Origin: Gracilaria domingensis
Taxonomy: Eukaryota > Rhodophyta > Florideophyceae > Gracilariales > Gracilariaceae
Assembly: GCA_022539475.1 (NCBI GenBank)
Contig: VCMS01000137.1
Location: 194,601 to 258,600 of the forward strand
Direction: 5' to 3'
Length of the DNA stretch: 64,000 nucleotides
Each line of letters begins with the position of its first letter. Positions within the stretch are counted from its first letter, which is position 1. Below the pieces are notes generated by a model. The model had not been told where the DNA came from. It searched no databases and was given only the letters and a program-made list of their open reading frames with translations. Shown piece after piece: positions 50,544 to 60,567 of the stretch. Both the position numbers and the translations under genes were made by a program.

Positions 50544-53051
50544 TCACATGGTCTTCATGGGCTTCGCTTTGCGATGGAACCGCGAGGGTTCTTCATCAGC
50601 CGGTGCAGGTATAGGCCAGCCTACTCCGAAACGGACTATTGGTTCGGAACTGTTGTCCAGCTCTAGGACACCCATTTCTCCGTACGGAAGTTCAGAGGTG
50701 TGTGGATGAAGTTGTTCTCTATCCGGTGGCTGAGGGTAACGACGGTAGACTCGAAAGATAAGATAATCAGGCTGTCGTCTCACATCTTCGGCTCGTAGAA
50801 GAACAACGTCATCCCTGACTGGGACAACGAGATCGCGTTCGTGTCCTCCATCCGATGGAGAACCTTCGGAGTCGTTGTCGTCTGCGCTTTCCTCCGATTC
50901 TTCATCGTTCTCAAATTCTCTACTTGCTTCCCCAGTGGCGTGAGGAGTAGTAATAGCAGGTTCTGGTTCAACATCATTCACACGCAATTGCCTAATGCCC
51001 TCCTCCAAATCCTGAGGATCAGCAGGGGAGGGGCTTTCCTGACCGAGACTCGTAGCACCAATATTCTCCAGTTCGTTCGCGGATTCCTCTTCGAGTGGTT
51101 GTAAGGAGTCTTGTTCTTCATTCATAGTATTCAAAGCATATACTGACGTGTCAACTTTGTCTTTCGAGAAAGTGATCGCGTATCCTTCGTAGTCGCTCTC
51201 CGAACTCTCAGAGAAGAACGACTCTGAAGCGGAAGTGAAATCCTCACTATCGGTGTGTTCATTCTCTTCGTCGAACACTACACTAGGGCGATGGTAATCG
51301 AGAGACAAAACAACAGATGCGCCGTCAAATTGCATAGAGACTTGCTGAGTACCGAGGTCCAAGCAGGCTTGGAGTGACTCAAGAGCAGGACAGCCAACGA
51401 TCACATTGAAGGGAGGCTTCTCAACGACCAGGAAATCCAACGGGACGCGGAGAGAACCAAACTCGAGGGGAACATCGTGCAGGCTTCCGCGAACTAAGGA
51501 TTTGGTTCCGTCGGCAACGACAATTCTCCTACTCGACGGTTTCATCTCCAACGATAACCGGTTGCATAACGCAATAGACATAAGATTAGGGATAGCACCA
51601 GAGTCCAGCAGCGCCTGGGAACTAGTGCCATAGACAGTAACATTCACCACTTTGAGAGTCTGAGGGAGTGAATGAGTATGAGCGTAACTGACACGCCTTG
51701 ACGAAAAACCTCCGGAAAGAATGCGCCGAATGTCTTTCTTGGCCTCGTCCGCATCACCGCGGACTAGTTGACCGAAAGTGATGCCAGAAGGGGCTCTCGC
51801 CAACTCTTCGTAAATGTTATATTTCCCAACGTGTTCTTGGATCTTCACTCTCCGGGACTTCCCTTTAGACTTCTTCGCAGTGCCCTTCCTGGTCCTTGTA
51901 GACTTCTTGGGAGGGTTTTTGGCTTGCTGAGAGGCAGTCCTGGTAGTATGGGAGTCGGGAAACATTACAGGAGAAATCCCTGAGAGAGGACCAGTTCGAG
52001 GTTGCTTGGGCAGAGGCTCCCCATCTGCGTCCCTTTTCGCGGTTGCAACGGGGTCTTCATCATCTGAAGGGTCAGCAATGACAACTGAGACTTGGTTCTC
52101 GTCTGTCTTCTGAGAAGCTCGTTTCTCTTTGAGCAACTTCTCCCTTTCTGATTCAGACTTCACATCTTCGAATGACACTTTTCGCACAGTATCATCATTA
52201 TTCCTTCTCCAGCACGTAGTTGCAGAGTGACCTAACTTGCCACAAACACTACATCGTGTGCCTCGATGCGGGTTAAGCTCACATCGTGCTGCGAAGTGAC
52301 CAGGTTGGCTACAATACGAACAAACCTTCTCCGTATCCTGACGTCCAATGGTTGTCGCAGCGCTCTGAGTCTTCTTCACTAGGAGGTGCAACTGTGCCAT
52401 CTGGTCAGCCAACTGATCCACTTTCGACTCCAGCGGACTTGGACGAGCGGGCTCTTTAGCACGTTGAAGAATGTGCTTTGCCGGTGGGAAAGCGTTAAGG
52501 GTACCATACGACCCGAGAGCTTTCTTTCCGCCAACAAAGTCCTTAACGAGGGCCTTCAAGGATTCATAGTCATCTGCTCCACGGAATATGACAAACTGCG
52601 CAAGATCTGCAAACTCCATGACAGCGTTTCGTAGTAACCCGAACTTAGCTTTCGAGTTAAAACCAGCCTGATCGAAGAAAGAGTCCATCTTCTTCAAGGA
52701 CCCTAGCAGATCGACATAATCTAAACGCGCCGAAACTGCCCGACGAATCCTTTCCGCCGGTTCCTCGATTGCACCGAAACGTTCGATCAAAGCAAACTTC
52801 ACCTTCTGATATTCCTTTGCTTCAATCGAAAGAGAGCCATCAACAGCATAGTTGTCATAGTAGAAGTCAAACGCTTCCCCCTCAAGATAGCCGAGCAACT
52901 TCATAGCTCGAACACTATCCTCTTCGTTGGGGGTAGCGACATTCTCAAAGTAAAACAGAAACTTCCTTACGTCGACGGCAGAACCATCGAAGGAAATCAC
53001 ACCAGACTCAGGAGAACCAGACCCTCCTCGAGAGTACCATGTGGACGCCAT
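50544..53051 (-). CDS. Element E Gag-protease
   Basis: 835 codons from ATG 53051. That ATG lies 12 nt inside the 5' LTR, so the first residues (M-A-S-T) are encoded by the LTR and the next by the primer binding site. Contains a Gag capsid region (F-L-F-Y-F-E-N-V-A-T...K-L-L-G-Y-L-E-G-E-A), two CCHC knuckles (C-S-Y-C-S-Q-P-G-H-F-A-A-R-C and C-S-V-C-G-K-L-G-H-S-A-T-T-C), basic stretch, retropepsin (L-L-D-S-G-A-I-P-N-L-M, intact D-S-G), then an acidic linker and a C-terminal domain shared with ORF2. Confidence 0.88.
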   Translation of the reverse strand: MASTWYSRGGSGSPESGVISFDGSAVDVRKFLFYFENVATPNEEDSVRAMKLLGYLEGEAFDFYYDNYAVDGSLSIEAKEYQKVKFALIERFGAIEEPAERIRRAVSARLDYVDLLGSLKKMDSFFDQAGFNSKAKFGLLRNAVMEFADLAQFVIFRGADDYESLKALVKDFVGGKKALGSYGTLNAFPPAKHILQRAKEPARPSPLESKVDQLADQMAQLHLLVKKTQSAATTIGRQDTEKVCSYCSQPGHFAARCELNPHRGTRCSVCGKLGHSATTCWRRNNDDTVRKVSFEDVKSESEREKLLKEKRASQKTDENQVSVVIADPSDDEDPVATAKRDADGEPLPKQPRTGPLSGISPVMFPDSHTTRTASQQAKNPPKKSTRTRKGTAKKSKGKSRRVKIQEHVGKYNIYEELARAPSGITFGQLVRGDADEAKKDIRRILSGGFSSRRVSYAHTHSLPQTLKVVNVTVYGTSSQALLDSGAIPNLMSIALCNRLSLEMKPSSRRIVVADGTKSLVRGSLHDVPLEFGSLRVPLDFLVVEKPPFNVIVGCPALESLQACLDLGTQQVSMQFDGASVVLSLDYHRPSVVFDEENEHTDSEDFTSASESFFSESSESDYEGYAITFSKDKVDTSVYALNTMNEEQDSLQPLEEESANELENIGATSLGQESPSPADPQDLEEGIRQLRVNDVEPEPAITTPHATGEASREFENDEESEESADDNDSEGSPSDGGHERDLVVPVRDDVVLLRAEDVRRQPDYLIFRVYRRYPQPPDREQLHPHTSELPYGEMGVLELDNSSEPIVRFGVGWPIPAPADEEPSRFHRKAKPMKTM
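53022..53039 (-). other. Element E primer binding site
   Basis: Minus-strand TGGTACTCTCGAGGAGGG immediately after the 5' LTR. The first 13 bases recur inside the LTR at 53108-53120 (and 44595-44607). The tRNA is not identified. Confidence 0.7.
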
Positions 53052-54462
53052 TTTTGGGGGAAACAGCGCGGGTGGTGACAAACCCAAGGAGAGCGACACA
53101 ATAAATGCTCGAGAGTACCAGCCCAAAGGGCGACAAATTCACGTAGCTCAGATGCCTGCAGGAGCAGACAAGATAACCCCAAGATAGATGGAAACTCCCC
53201 GCAAACTGAAAGCAGGGGTAAGAATCAACCGAGGATATGGCTCAGCGTCCGATACCGAGAGCCAACACAACAACAGAAAGCAGGGCCAACAGACCAAGAC
53301 ACACAAGAGCTGTCGGCGGGACAATAGTGTGGTAGGACTAAAGCGATAGAGTCTGTCGTCGATGCCACCACGAACCTAACAACCAGGCGAGGTAGCGACA
53401 GAAATAAAACCAGCGCAATGCGTAACACTGCCAACGTCCGTCTGGGAGAACGGAGACGTAGTGATGGGTGATGGTCGCAGTGTGCGAACGAGCCCAATGG
53501 AGGGCAGCACAAGGCGACTGGCTAGGGAACGGCGGGAGACCGGGCCGCCGGGAATAAGGAAATGTAGGGGGAAAGGCTGGTGGCAGGGAGGCGCAGACTG
53601 CGCTAAGGGAAGATGGGATTGCCAAAGGAAGGAAGGTTGGCGACGACGGAAGGGGAGGAAGAAAGGCGAGAGAGGCCAGGATGGGGGAAGTCGTCCGGAG
53701 GGGAAGTGGTCTGCCCGAACCGAGTTGCTTTTTGAGCGCTCGGGTTCGGGGGTTTATATCTACAATCGCAATGCTTTGTGTATCTTAAGTTGCATGCTGA
53801 ACATCGGCTTCCACCAAATACCCTAGTCTGCTCACCATATCCATAGTAGGTAGTGATGTCGACATACGGTTCTTCGTTATGTAGATCGGTGGTTGGCGGT
53901 TGGTGATCTGGTGCTTCAGTCATGTAGGGGGGTGTCTTGGGCATTGTCACATTGGGGTGTCAATTTGTTCGTACGTGTGGCGTCGCGCCGGCGCGGCGCG
54001 GCACGCGCCTCGATTCTTCTGCGGCCTCGCGCGCGCGCGGTGGCGCTTCTTCTTGCGCAGCGTCGCGGCGGCGGCGGCGCTTCTTCTCGCGGCGGCGCGG
54101 CGGCGGCGGCGCTTCTCGGTGCGGCGGCGCGGCGGCGGCGACGGTTCTTAATGCGGCGGCGCGGCGACGCTTCTTAATGCGGCGGCGCGGCGGCGGCGGC
54201 GCTTCTTCTTGCGCAGCGGCGCGGCGCCGGCGCTTCCTCTTGCGGCGGCGCGGCGGCGGCGGCGCTTCTCGGTGTGGCGGCGCGCTTCCTCTTGCGGCGG
54301 CGCTTTATGGTGCGGCGGCGGGCTTCCTAATGCGGCGGCGCGGCGGCGGGCGCAGTTCAGGGGTGGAGGGTGATTTTATCTCCGGAGCAATCTCCGGAGA
54401 TAAGAAAATCTTTCGGCCGTGTCCAAGGGAGTGCGGGACACTCCCTTGGAACCGCCTCCACA
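53040..54462 (-). repeat. Element E 5' LTR
   Basis: Identical, as far as compared, to 44527-45949. Minus-strand TATAAA at 53753-53758 is the likely promoter for the element. Confidence 0.92.
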
Positions 54463-54596
54463 AATAGTATTCGGTTATTGCTAATTTTATTGCAGACTTG
54501 CGCTAATATCGTGTCAGCGCTGATGTGCGCAGTGTGTTTCGAGTGAACCGTGGAGCTGCTATAATATTAGCCAAGTAAGAGCTTGACTCTTTCTTA

Positions 54597-55949
54597 CGCA
54601 TCTGTGTAAACACAAACGCGCTGGTTTTCGTCTTTGTGAGCTAGTGTCACACTATGGGCGAGGGCATCTCTGCAAGCGATGAATGCGTTGGTCTCTTTCT
54701 CTGACCAGTTCAGAGAAGCGAGTTCAACCCGTACAACGGCAGATTTCCTGCGTTTGCCGGCCTTTGCATACAACTTTTCCAGGAATTCATGGAGCGGGAG
54801 GGTGAGCTGCTAGAAATTCGAAATGCTCATCTTCACCCATTGGAGCGCACACAAAAACTGTTGCAGATGTGCGCCGTTAGATCGGAGCTCCATGCGAAGC
54901 AGTCTCTCTAATTGCCTTGGATCGTACTTCACGCCTGCTGCTAAGATGATTCTACCACACCACCGGATTGATATTGCAAATAAAATGCGCTTGTTAGGGT
55001 GAAGTCGGATAGAGTACTGCTGACAAAGGCGAAGAAGCTTCTCTATTCCTTCCAGTAGTCCGTTCCGGTCCTTGCTGTGAATAAGGATGTCGTCCAGCCA
55101 ATACAGTAACAGCTGACGAAGTTCGGATGGAAAACTCTCGGCGAGCACGGACTGCAGGTGAGTTTTGGCGTTTGTAGTTCCGTGTTGCACACGGGTTGCG
55201 GAGAGGATGCCATCTGAAGTGATGAAAAACTGCAGCGCTTGGGATTCTTCATGGAGTGGGAACTGCCAATATCCATGTGAAAGATCGAATGTTGCAAATA
55301 CTTTAGACCCTGCAAGCTTGGAGAGTTCCTGCTCAATATTGGACATAGGGAACTGGTAACGGACAGTGTACTTGGTTTCGCCTCTGGGGTCAATTCTACC
55401 TTCAACGGTCGGATGTTCGGCGGGGGGTCCTGCTGAGAGAGCGACTCGAAAAACGTCGATGTTCTCATCGACAATGGTGCGCAGCTTGGCAACATGAGTG
55501 TCACTTAGTCCTTGTTCTCGTGTATTCTCCACCATGTCGCTGACAGCAGCTTCAATCTCTTCATGTTGGTCCTCGTTAATGGGATCCAAAAGGGATGGGT
55601 CAGGAAAAGGGTCTTGTTCATGTCGGGCTGCTTGGTAGCTGACACGAGGATGGTCTGGTGCAGGATGGCGTGTTTTGACTTCTGCGTCAGCGACGTCGGA
55701 TTTGGATGTCCGCGCAATCATCAAGCGGCTTACGTATCTTTGGCTTGACTCCACAGTGTGGTTACTGACTTCAGAGCAGTCAGCTTCGTTCAGCGCAAAG
55801 CGATTGTTGTCCAAAAACGTCGCTGTGTCTACGGGCAAATGGCGTAATACAAGAAGGCCGATGAGGAGTTCCTCACAAGCCAATTCATCGTCGGCGACCA
55901 GATACGTAATGTTCACAAGAGCGAGGCTTCCCGAGGCGAGGTGAAGCAC
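54597..55949 (-). pseudogene. Element F: truncated Gypsy Pol (protease end, RT, start of RNase H)
   Basis: Continues the frame of the Gag-protease ORF at 55913 after a one-base shift. RT is recognisable by F-A-T-F-D-L-S-H-G-Y-W-Q, T-R-V-Q-H-G-T-T-N-A and L-Y-W-L-D-D-I-L-I-H-S. The fingers part before it is missing: Y-T-V-R-Y is followed directly by the segment leading into the F-A-T-F-D-L block, without the K-K-x-G-x-x-R-M block. A TAG follows at the end of the palm. The frame then reads on through a tether to the first RNase H residues (V-C-V-Y-T-D-A) and is cut near 54597. Resembles a Gypsy clade I know from oomycetes. Confidence 0.7.
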
Positions 55950-57250
55950 TGTGCGTAGTCCAGGAACGTGAAAATGAGAAAGTTTGCGGTTCGGCTCCTG
56001 ACTTGAGTGCCACAGACAAGCAGGTTTTCTTGATGGCAGATATTTTTCCCAATGCCTCTCAAGGCAGCTTTCTCAGCCAAACGCGGTGAGACAATAATGT
56101 CATCGCTCCCGTCATCACACCTCCCAGTTTTATTAAGAGATGTCGTGCCATCGGAGATTGTGATTACACAAGAAGAGGTGTTCGGAGAGCTAGAATGTGG
56201 GTGAATTCGATTGACCAATCCCTTGGAGACTGCGCTTGTACTGCCTTCACGAGAACCTGATCTGTTTTTCTGGCCTCGCGTGGATTTGCTCGGACCATCT
56301 GCAGCCTTCTGAGCTGCAAATACTGCCTTCATTTGTTTCTTCTCTTCAGGTGAGGCCTTCTCACAGTCGTCTACCCAATGTCGTAATCCTTTGGCGGCGC
56401 AAGGTGGGTGTGGACACGGCGGTGGAGGCCTACGCGAGCCTGTTTTACGTTGGTTGTTAGACGGGCCCGCATTGCCGCTGGATTTCTGCTTTTGAGCGGC
56501 AGGTTCCTTTCCGTCGCCCTTAGGCGACCTCGAAGCCGCTGATGGACCGCAGTCAATATCCTCGAAGGACTGAGACAATTTCATTGCGTGCTTGAAAAAA
56601 GCATTGAAATCGTTCTTTAGTTCGGAATGCGAAAACTCAATGTTCGATTCAAGTTTCTGGCGGAACCACTTTGGGCGCACGGCAGAGAAGATATGCTTTA
56701 TAGCAATCTTTGGACGAGATTCGATCACCCACTTCACGCCATTACGCCTGAGAAGAGAAAGGTAGGATGCAAACAGGTTTTCCATTCGCATTGGTGCCGA
56801 AGGATCGCGCATGTCCATAGAGAGTTCTTTCTCCATTATTGAATTCAGTGCCCCTAAAGACACTGCAGTCTTCTTTATCTTGACGCGGTCCTTCAGAAAG
56901 TGACGTAGCATCTGGTCTGTTAGCATGCTTGCGTCAGACAATTCAGGTATCAGCTGTAAATCGACGATTGACTCGATCCATTCCAGGTCACAGCAATATA
57001 CCAAGTTTACGGGGCGCACTGGCTCCGTTGTAGTTGAGTCCACAACAGCGAGTTGCAGAGCTCTTGCGGTAATTTCCTTGCGGTATTGGTCATATGCGAC
57101 CAAAAACTTCCTGATTGATGCGGAATCAGTGCGAAGTAAGCGCGGATGGTTGATTGAGGTGAAAACGAAAGACGGGTCTGCAAAGGTAACCTGCGGTTGC
57201 GACTCATCCGGCTGACTGTTGAGGTCGGAGCTCGACGATGCTCCCGACAT
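55913..57250 (-). CDS. Element F Gag and protease start
   Basis: 445 codons from ATG 57250. Gag-like helical domain, Lys/Gln-rich linker, an atypical Cys/His block (P-C-P-H-P-P-C-A...H-W-V-D-D-C), and near the end a protease with D-D-G-S-D instead of D-S/T-G followed by L-A-E-K-A-A-L-R-G-I-G. The D-D-G form is found in a Gypsy clade of oomycetes. The stop at 55913 overlaps the next frame by about 37 nt. Confidence 0.65.
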   Translation of the reverse strand: MSGASSSSDLNSQPDESQPQVTFADPSFVFTSINHPRLLRTDSASIRKFLVAYDQYRKEITARALQLAVVDSTTTEPVRPVNLVYCCDLEWIESIVDLQLIPELSDASMLTDQMLRHFLKDRVKIKKTAVSLGALNSIMEKELSMDMRDPSAPMRMENLFASYLSLLRRNGVKWVIESRPKIAIKHIFSAVRPKWFRQKLESNIEFSHSELKNDFNAFFKHAMKLSQSFEDIDCGPSAASRSPKGDGKEPAAQKQKSSGNAGPSNNQRKTGSRRPPPPCPHPPCAAKGLRHWVDDCEKASPEEKKQMKAVFAAQKAADGPSKSTRGQKNRSGSREGSTSAVSKGLVNRIHPHSSSPNTSSCVITISDGTTSLNKTGRCDDGSDDIIVSPRLAEKAALRGIGKNICHQENLLVCGTQVRSRTANFLIFTFLDYAQCFTSPREASLL

Positions 57251-57310
57251 GCTGATCGAACAGTATTATTGAACTAGCGTAGCGATAGCCAGTGATCACT
57301 GTAGCGAACT

Positions 57311-57522
57311 ACGAAAGCGTTCGTGAAAAAGTGTGAGAGTTCAATGCCTCTCTTTTACTGAGAGGGCAGAGAATGACTGCTTAAGAGCAGTCAAGTGACG
57401 CTGAATTGGGGAACGATTCGCTATCCGAATGTTTCCCAATCGGGAACTCTACCCACGAGTGCGACCTACAGTGTCCTGAAACTCGTGGGGTCGTAGGTTG
57501 CCGTTTTGGCCGGCAACCTACG
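57311..57522. other. Cluster of stem-loops
   Basis: Consecutive inverted repeats: ACGAA/TTCGT (57311-57324), CCTCTC/GAGAGG (about 57346-57366), GACTGC/GCAGTC (about 57376-57393), ATTCG/CGAAT (about 57417-57430), CCCACGAGT/ACTCGTGGG (57452-57489) and CGTAGGTTGCCG/CGGCAACCTACG (57492-57522, 12-bp stem). They lie between the element F gag start and the Ulp1-bearing MULE remnant. Confidence 0.7.
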
Positions 57523-57554
57523 CCGATCTACAACTGTACTGAAGCCAGAACTGG

Positions 57555-58454
57555 CTACACCTTACGAGCTAACAAGGTCCAAGCATACATGCAAACAAGA
57601 ACACCACAATCTGTTTGATTGTATGCAGGTTGTTGCACCAAATGTAGGAATGTTGCAACCTCATTTGGTGCCACTTCGTGCCAATTGAACTCCTTCCCAT
57701 AACGCTTGATGTAAGTTGCTGACATGGCATTCAAAGTGTCCAGGATCTGACTAGACAATTGATTGTTTCTTAAAGAGTTTGATCGAACATGAAACGGGTC
57801 AAATACTCTGAATGTTTGGGATTGAATATCGACGTAACATAACCCAATGCGAACCATTCACATTAATCGGCCAAAGAAAGTAATCAACGTCATGAAATTG
57901 AAAGCCGTTCTACCACTTCTATGCTCCTTGTGCTGAATTGCCTTCGACAACTAGAGGTAGGGTGAAAGAAGAAACATACAGACACTTCTTGTCCTCAGCG
58001 TGGTTAGTAATAAGCATCATTCGTTGTATGAAAGCTCCAATAATTGCATCAGCCAGCCAATGTCCCTCCTTCAAAGAAGCATAATCAATCCGGTAGATAT
58101 TCTTCTCTCCTCTTACGACAAATATGTCCTTTGGATTTCGCCTGTTTTCTTCGACATCTACACGATCCATGGCTCGATTGAAAGCGTGCAGCAGCTCACA
58201 AGATATAATAAATGATGGAGAAGGATGCGTTGGCCTCTTTGAATTACTCTCCAACGCTTTTTCGAAATATTAGCAACGTGTTCCCTGTCATCGTCATCGT
58301 ATAGCACTCCAAAGGAAAGGCCGTCGTCTTCGTCTTCCATGTACATGACCTCTTGTCGAATGTGTTGATGCAGAATGTTTGAGATATGAATCTCGATGTC
58401 GGGTTCTTTGGGACCCTGGTGGTCAGAAGAGTGAGATTTGTGTTCTGTGGCAGT
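57555..58454 (-). pseudogene. Ulp1/C48 SUMO-protease-like domain of MULE, broken
   Basis: Ulp1-type cysteine protease remnant. In sense order: L-S-F-G-V-L-Y-D-D-D-D-R-E-H (end of a Tudor-like fold); a catalytic-domain start with S-L-K-E-G-H-W-L-A-D-A-I-I; F-L-W-P-I-N-V-N-G-S-H-W with the catalytic His; R-V-F-D-P-F-H with the Asp; and Q-T-D-C-G-V-L-V-C with the Cys. All three catalytic residues survive, but frameshifts and stops (near 58254, 57919-57857) break it into three pieces. Capture of Ulp1-like proteases by Mutator-like elements is known in plants. Confidence 0.7.
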
Positions 58455-58460
58455 GGAGCC

Positions 58461-58892
58461 TCAACTGCATTGATAGGGATACTGTATATATCTCTCGAGA
58501 GAGATACATATCGGGGATATACTGTATTTGATTTATTAGAGGCGCATATGCGTCTTTTTTTTAGAGCTCCTGTAACTAATCTGGCTCAGCGGGGAGATAC
58601 GCGGTTTAGCAGGTTTACGCTATCTCGAGCAGTACTTAAGTAGAGAGCTAGTTCTCGATGAACGACTTTACGAACAATCAACTCATCAATAAACTATCTT
58701 CTACAACTATACTATTGTTTGTATCGGTCTCTGACGACCAGCGCGACGCAGCCCCAGCGGGGGCCGTTAGTCTCGTCCGCACATGCAGCCCTGCCGAGGG
58801 CCGCCACTGTGCTCCACTTCGTTTTCCAGTAGAACAGCGCCGCCGGGCGCCGGGACACTGGGCCTCATTGGTCCGGAACTCTAGCTCCTGAA
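58461..58892. mobile_element. 432-bp insertion with 6-bp target duplication
   Basis: GGAGCC at 58455-58460 and 58893-58898 flanks it. Removing the insert and one copy joins the two halves of the Tudor-like segment in one reading frame (W-Y-R-G-E-V-S-K-S...S-S-G-S-T-A-T-E-H). The insert carries TATATA (about 58492), an inverted repeat TATCTCTC/GAGAGATA and AATAAA (about 58687), as in a solo LTR, but lacks TG...CA ends. Class unresolved. Confidence 0.65.
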
Positions 58893-58898
58893 GGAGCC

Positions 58899-59318
58899 AG
58901 AGGACCGCGAGTCGACAGACTTCGACACCTCTCCCCGATACCACTCCAGATCTAGTGCCCAAAAGAGCTCTACAGCCACTCCAACCTTCAGGTCCTTGAC
59001 AATGCTGTCTCGAAACGTGTTTGGGGTTGCCATCATCTTCTTTCGCTTACTAACTTTGCACATTAAGGGAATGTCATTCCTTGCTCTTATGAAAGACCTG
59101 GACAACGCAGATGATGGAGTAGAGGAAGTGGGCTCATCCTTGATAGAAAAGTTGAGACGGTGTTTCTTTTCTCGCTCTCTCTTACCATTCGATAGTTCCT
59201 CAAGTGTTGTTAATGAAGGTACGGACTTCAAATGCTTTTCTCGAAAGTGCTTGAATACGACTTCTGGATCTTTCTGAACTCCCATTACATCACACAATGG
59301 ACAGAGATAGCCCTTCAC
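58899..59318 (-). pseudogene. MULE segment with C2H2 finger and Tudor-like half
   Basis: Opens with a zinc finger (Y-L-C-P-L-C-D then H-F-R-E-K-H), a basic K/R-rich linker, and a segment V-A-V-E-L-F-W-A-L-D-L-E-W-Y-R-G-E-V that looks like the first strands of a Tudor/agenet-type fold. Its continuation lies beyond the insertion, at about 58454 and below. Part of the MULE remnant. Confidence 0.5.
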
Positions 59319-59365
59319 CTTATGATGAGGAACTTAAAAGAGAGATGGATTTCCATTCGAATTTC

Positions 59366-60108
59366 TCAAAGCAGCTCGAAGCTTCCGTGACTTCCTAAGT
59401 CTTCTACGACGCGCTGATCTTGATTTATTGAGAAAAAACTGCTGCGATGGCGTTTCTTCCAGTCATGTCTTCGTGGTGGGTTGTGAAGACTCATGGAGGA
59501 TCTTCCAGTGTCCAAAGATTCCGAACGTTTCCCTTCAGTTTTCTGCTGCTCTTCATCTACCGAATCACTTGAATGCAATTTCGTCAAGGAGAGATTGTCA
59601 TCAGTGGATGCCGAAAATGTATCAGTACTGCCATCATCAATAGTTCTAAGTCTTTCCAATTTGTTCAGTAGCTGAGAAAATTCCAGAAGTAACGGTGTTA
59701 ATGGCAATGGAGAATCAGAAGCATTGGACGAGATGCCCTTCATTTCCATTTGTAAACGTATTCCCATCTTGTAAACAAGACATCCGAAAGCAAGCAAATT
59801 CTCTGATGACGACACCCTTTCAGATATCCTAGTGAAAACGGATCGCAGCAGCGAAAACGCTCTTTGACTTCCATCACCTGCAAATGAAGTAGGAAATTCG
59901 TTCGGATCTGGTACGTAAAAGCTTCCTCTAATGCCACGCTTTGAAATCCAAATGTCCAGCTCTTGTATCTTCTAAGCTTCCCATTTATCGAAAGTATTTC
60001 GTGTCCGCTTCGAAAGCTCAAATTCTGTTTCGCTTGGTGGTAGCAACCCAGGTGAAATCCAAATAGAAGATATGTATTCAAGACACAGTATTTCGAGAAA
60101 TGAGTCAT
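59366..60108 (-). pseudogene. MULE middle region, multiple frames
   Basis: Two overlapping frames (59740-60108 and 59366-59815) and a third (59972-60217) carry pieces of what was probably one protein after the SWIM finger: a helical region, then a Ser/Asp-rich region with basic patches. No domain recognised. Confidence 0.35.
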
Positions 60109-60150
60109 AACCTTTGGCTTTCAACTCCACCATCAGTGTTTGTAGTTTGT

Positions 60151-60567
60151 CTAAGTGAAAGCATACCGCCAATGGTGACAAGGAAGTCCCTTGCGGACTA
60201 TGTACAAGCATTCGCAATGCGCGACAACATTGGTACGGTTCTTTTCCGGGGCGCCGTTCAGTCCACCAACTCGCAGTTCTACCTCGGTTCGCGACGATAA
60301 TTCCCCGGCATCAGATTGTTCTCCGAATCTATAAGTCCTTGTTGTTGTACCGCTTACTGAAACGAGATCATCGAAACCGTTCTTGTCAGTTCCAAAGATT
60401 GGCTCTGCGCTGCTTTGAAATGTTAGACACATGGCTTCATTTATCTCCTTGCATAGTTCGGCACATGCATAACGTGAAACTCCAAGCTTGCCGAGAGAAA
60501 GAATGCACAGTGAACTTTCAGATATTCCGGCGATTCTCGAAGTGGTGATATCCTCCATTCGGGGCAA
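60151..60567 (-). pseudogene. MULE SWIM zinc finger segment
   Basis: Ends with C-E-C-L-Y-I-V-R-K-G-L-P-C-H-H, the CxCxnCxH SWIM finger that follows the catalytic core in Mutator-like transposases. Frame differs from the catalytic core upstream; overlap 60441-60567. Confidence 0.65.

Larger units (their letters stand above)
44527..54462 (-). mobile_element. Element E: large Gypsy retrotransposon with accessory domains
   Basis: 9.9 kb. LTRs of 1423 bp at 44527-45949 and 53040-54462 look identical; offset 8513. Target-site duplication AATAG (44522-44526 and 54463-54467). Sense strand is minus: 5' LTR, primer site, gag-protease ORF, a second small ORF, then RT-RNase H-integrase with an unusual C-terminal extension. 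All three ORFs are intact. Very recent insertion and possibly active. Confidence 0.92.
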
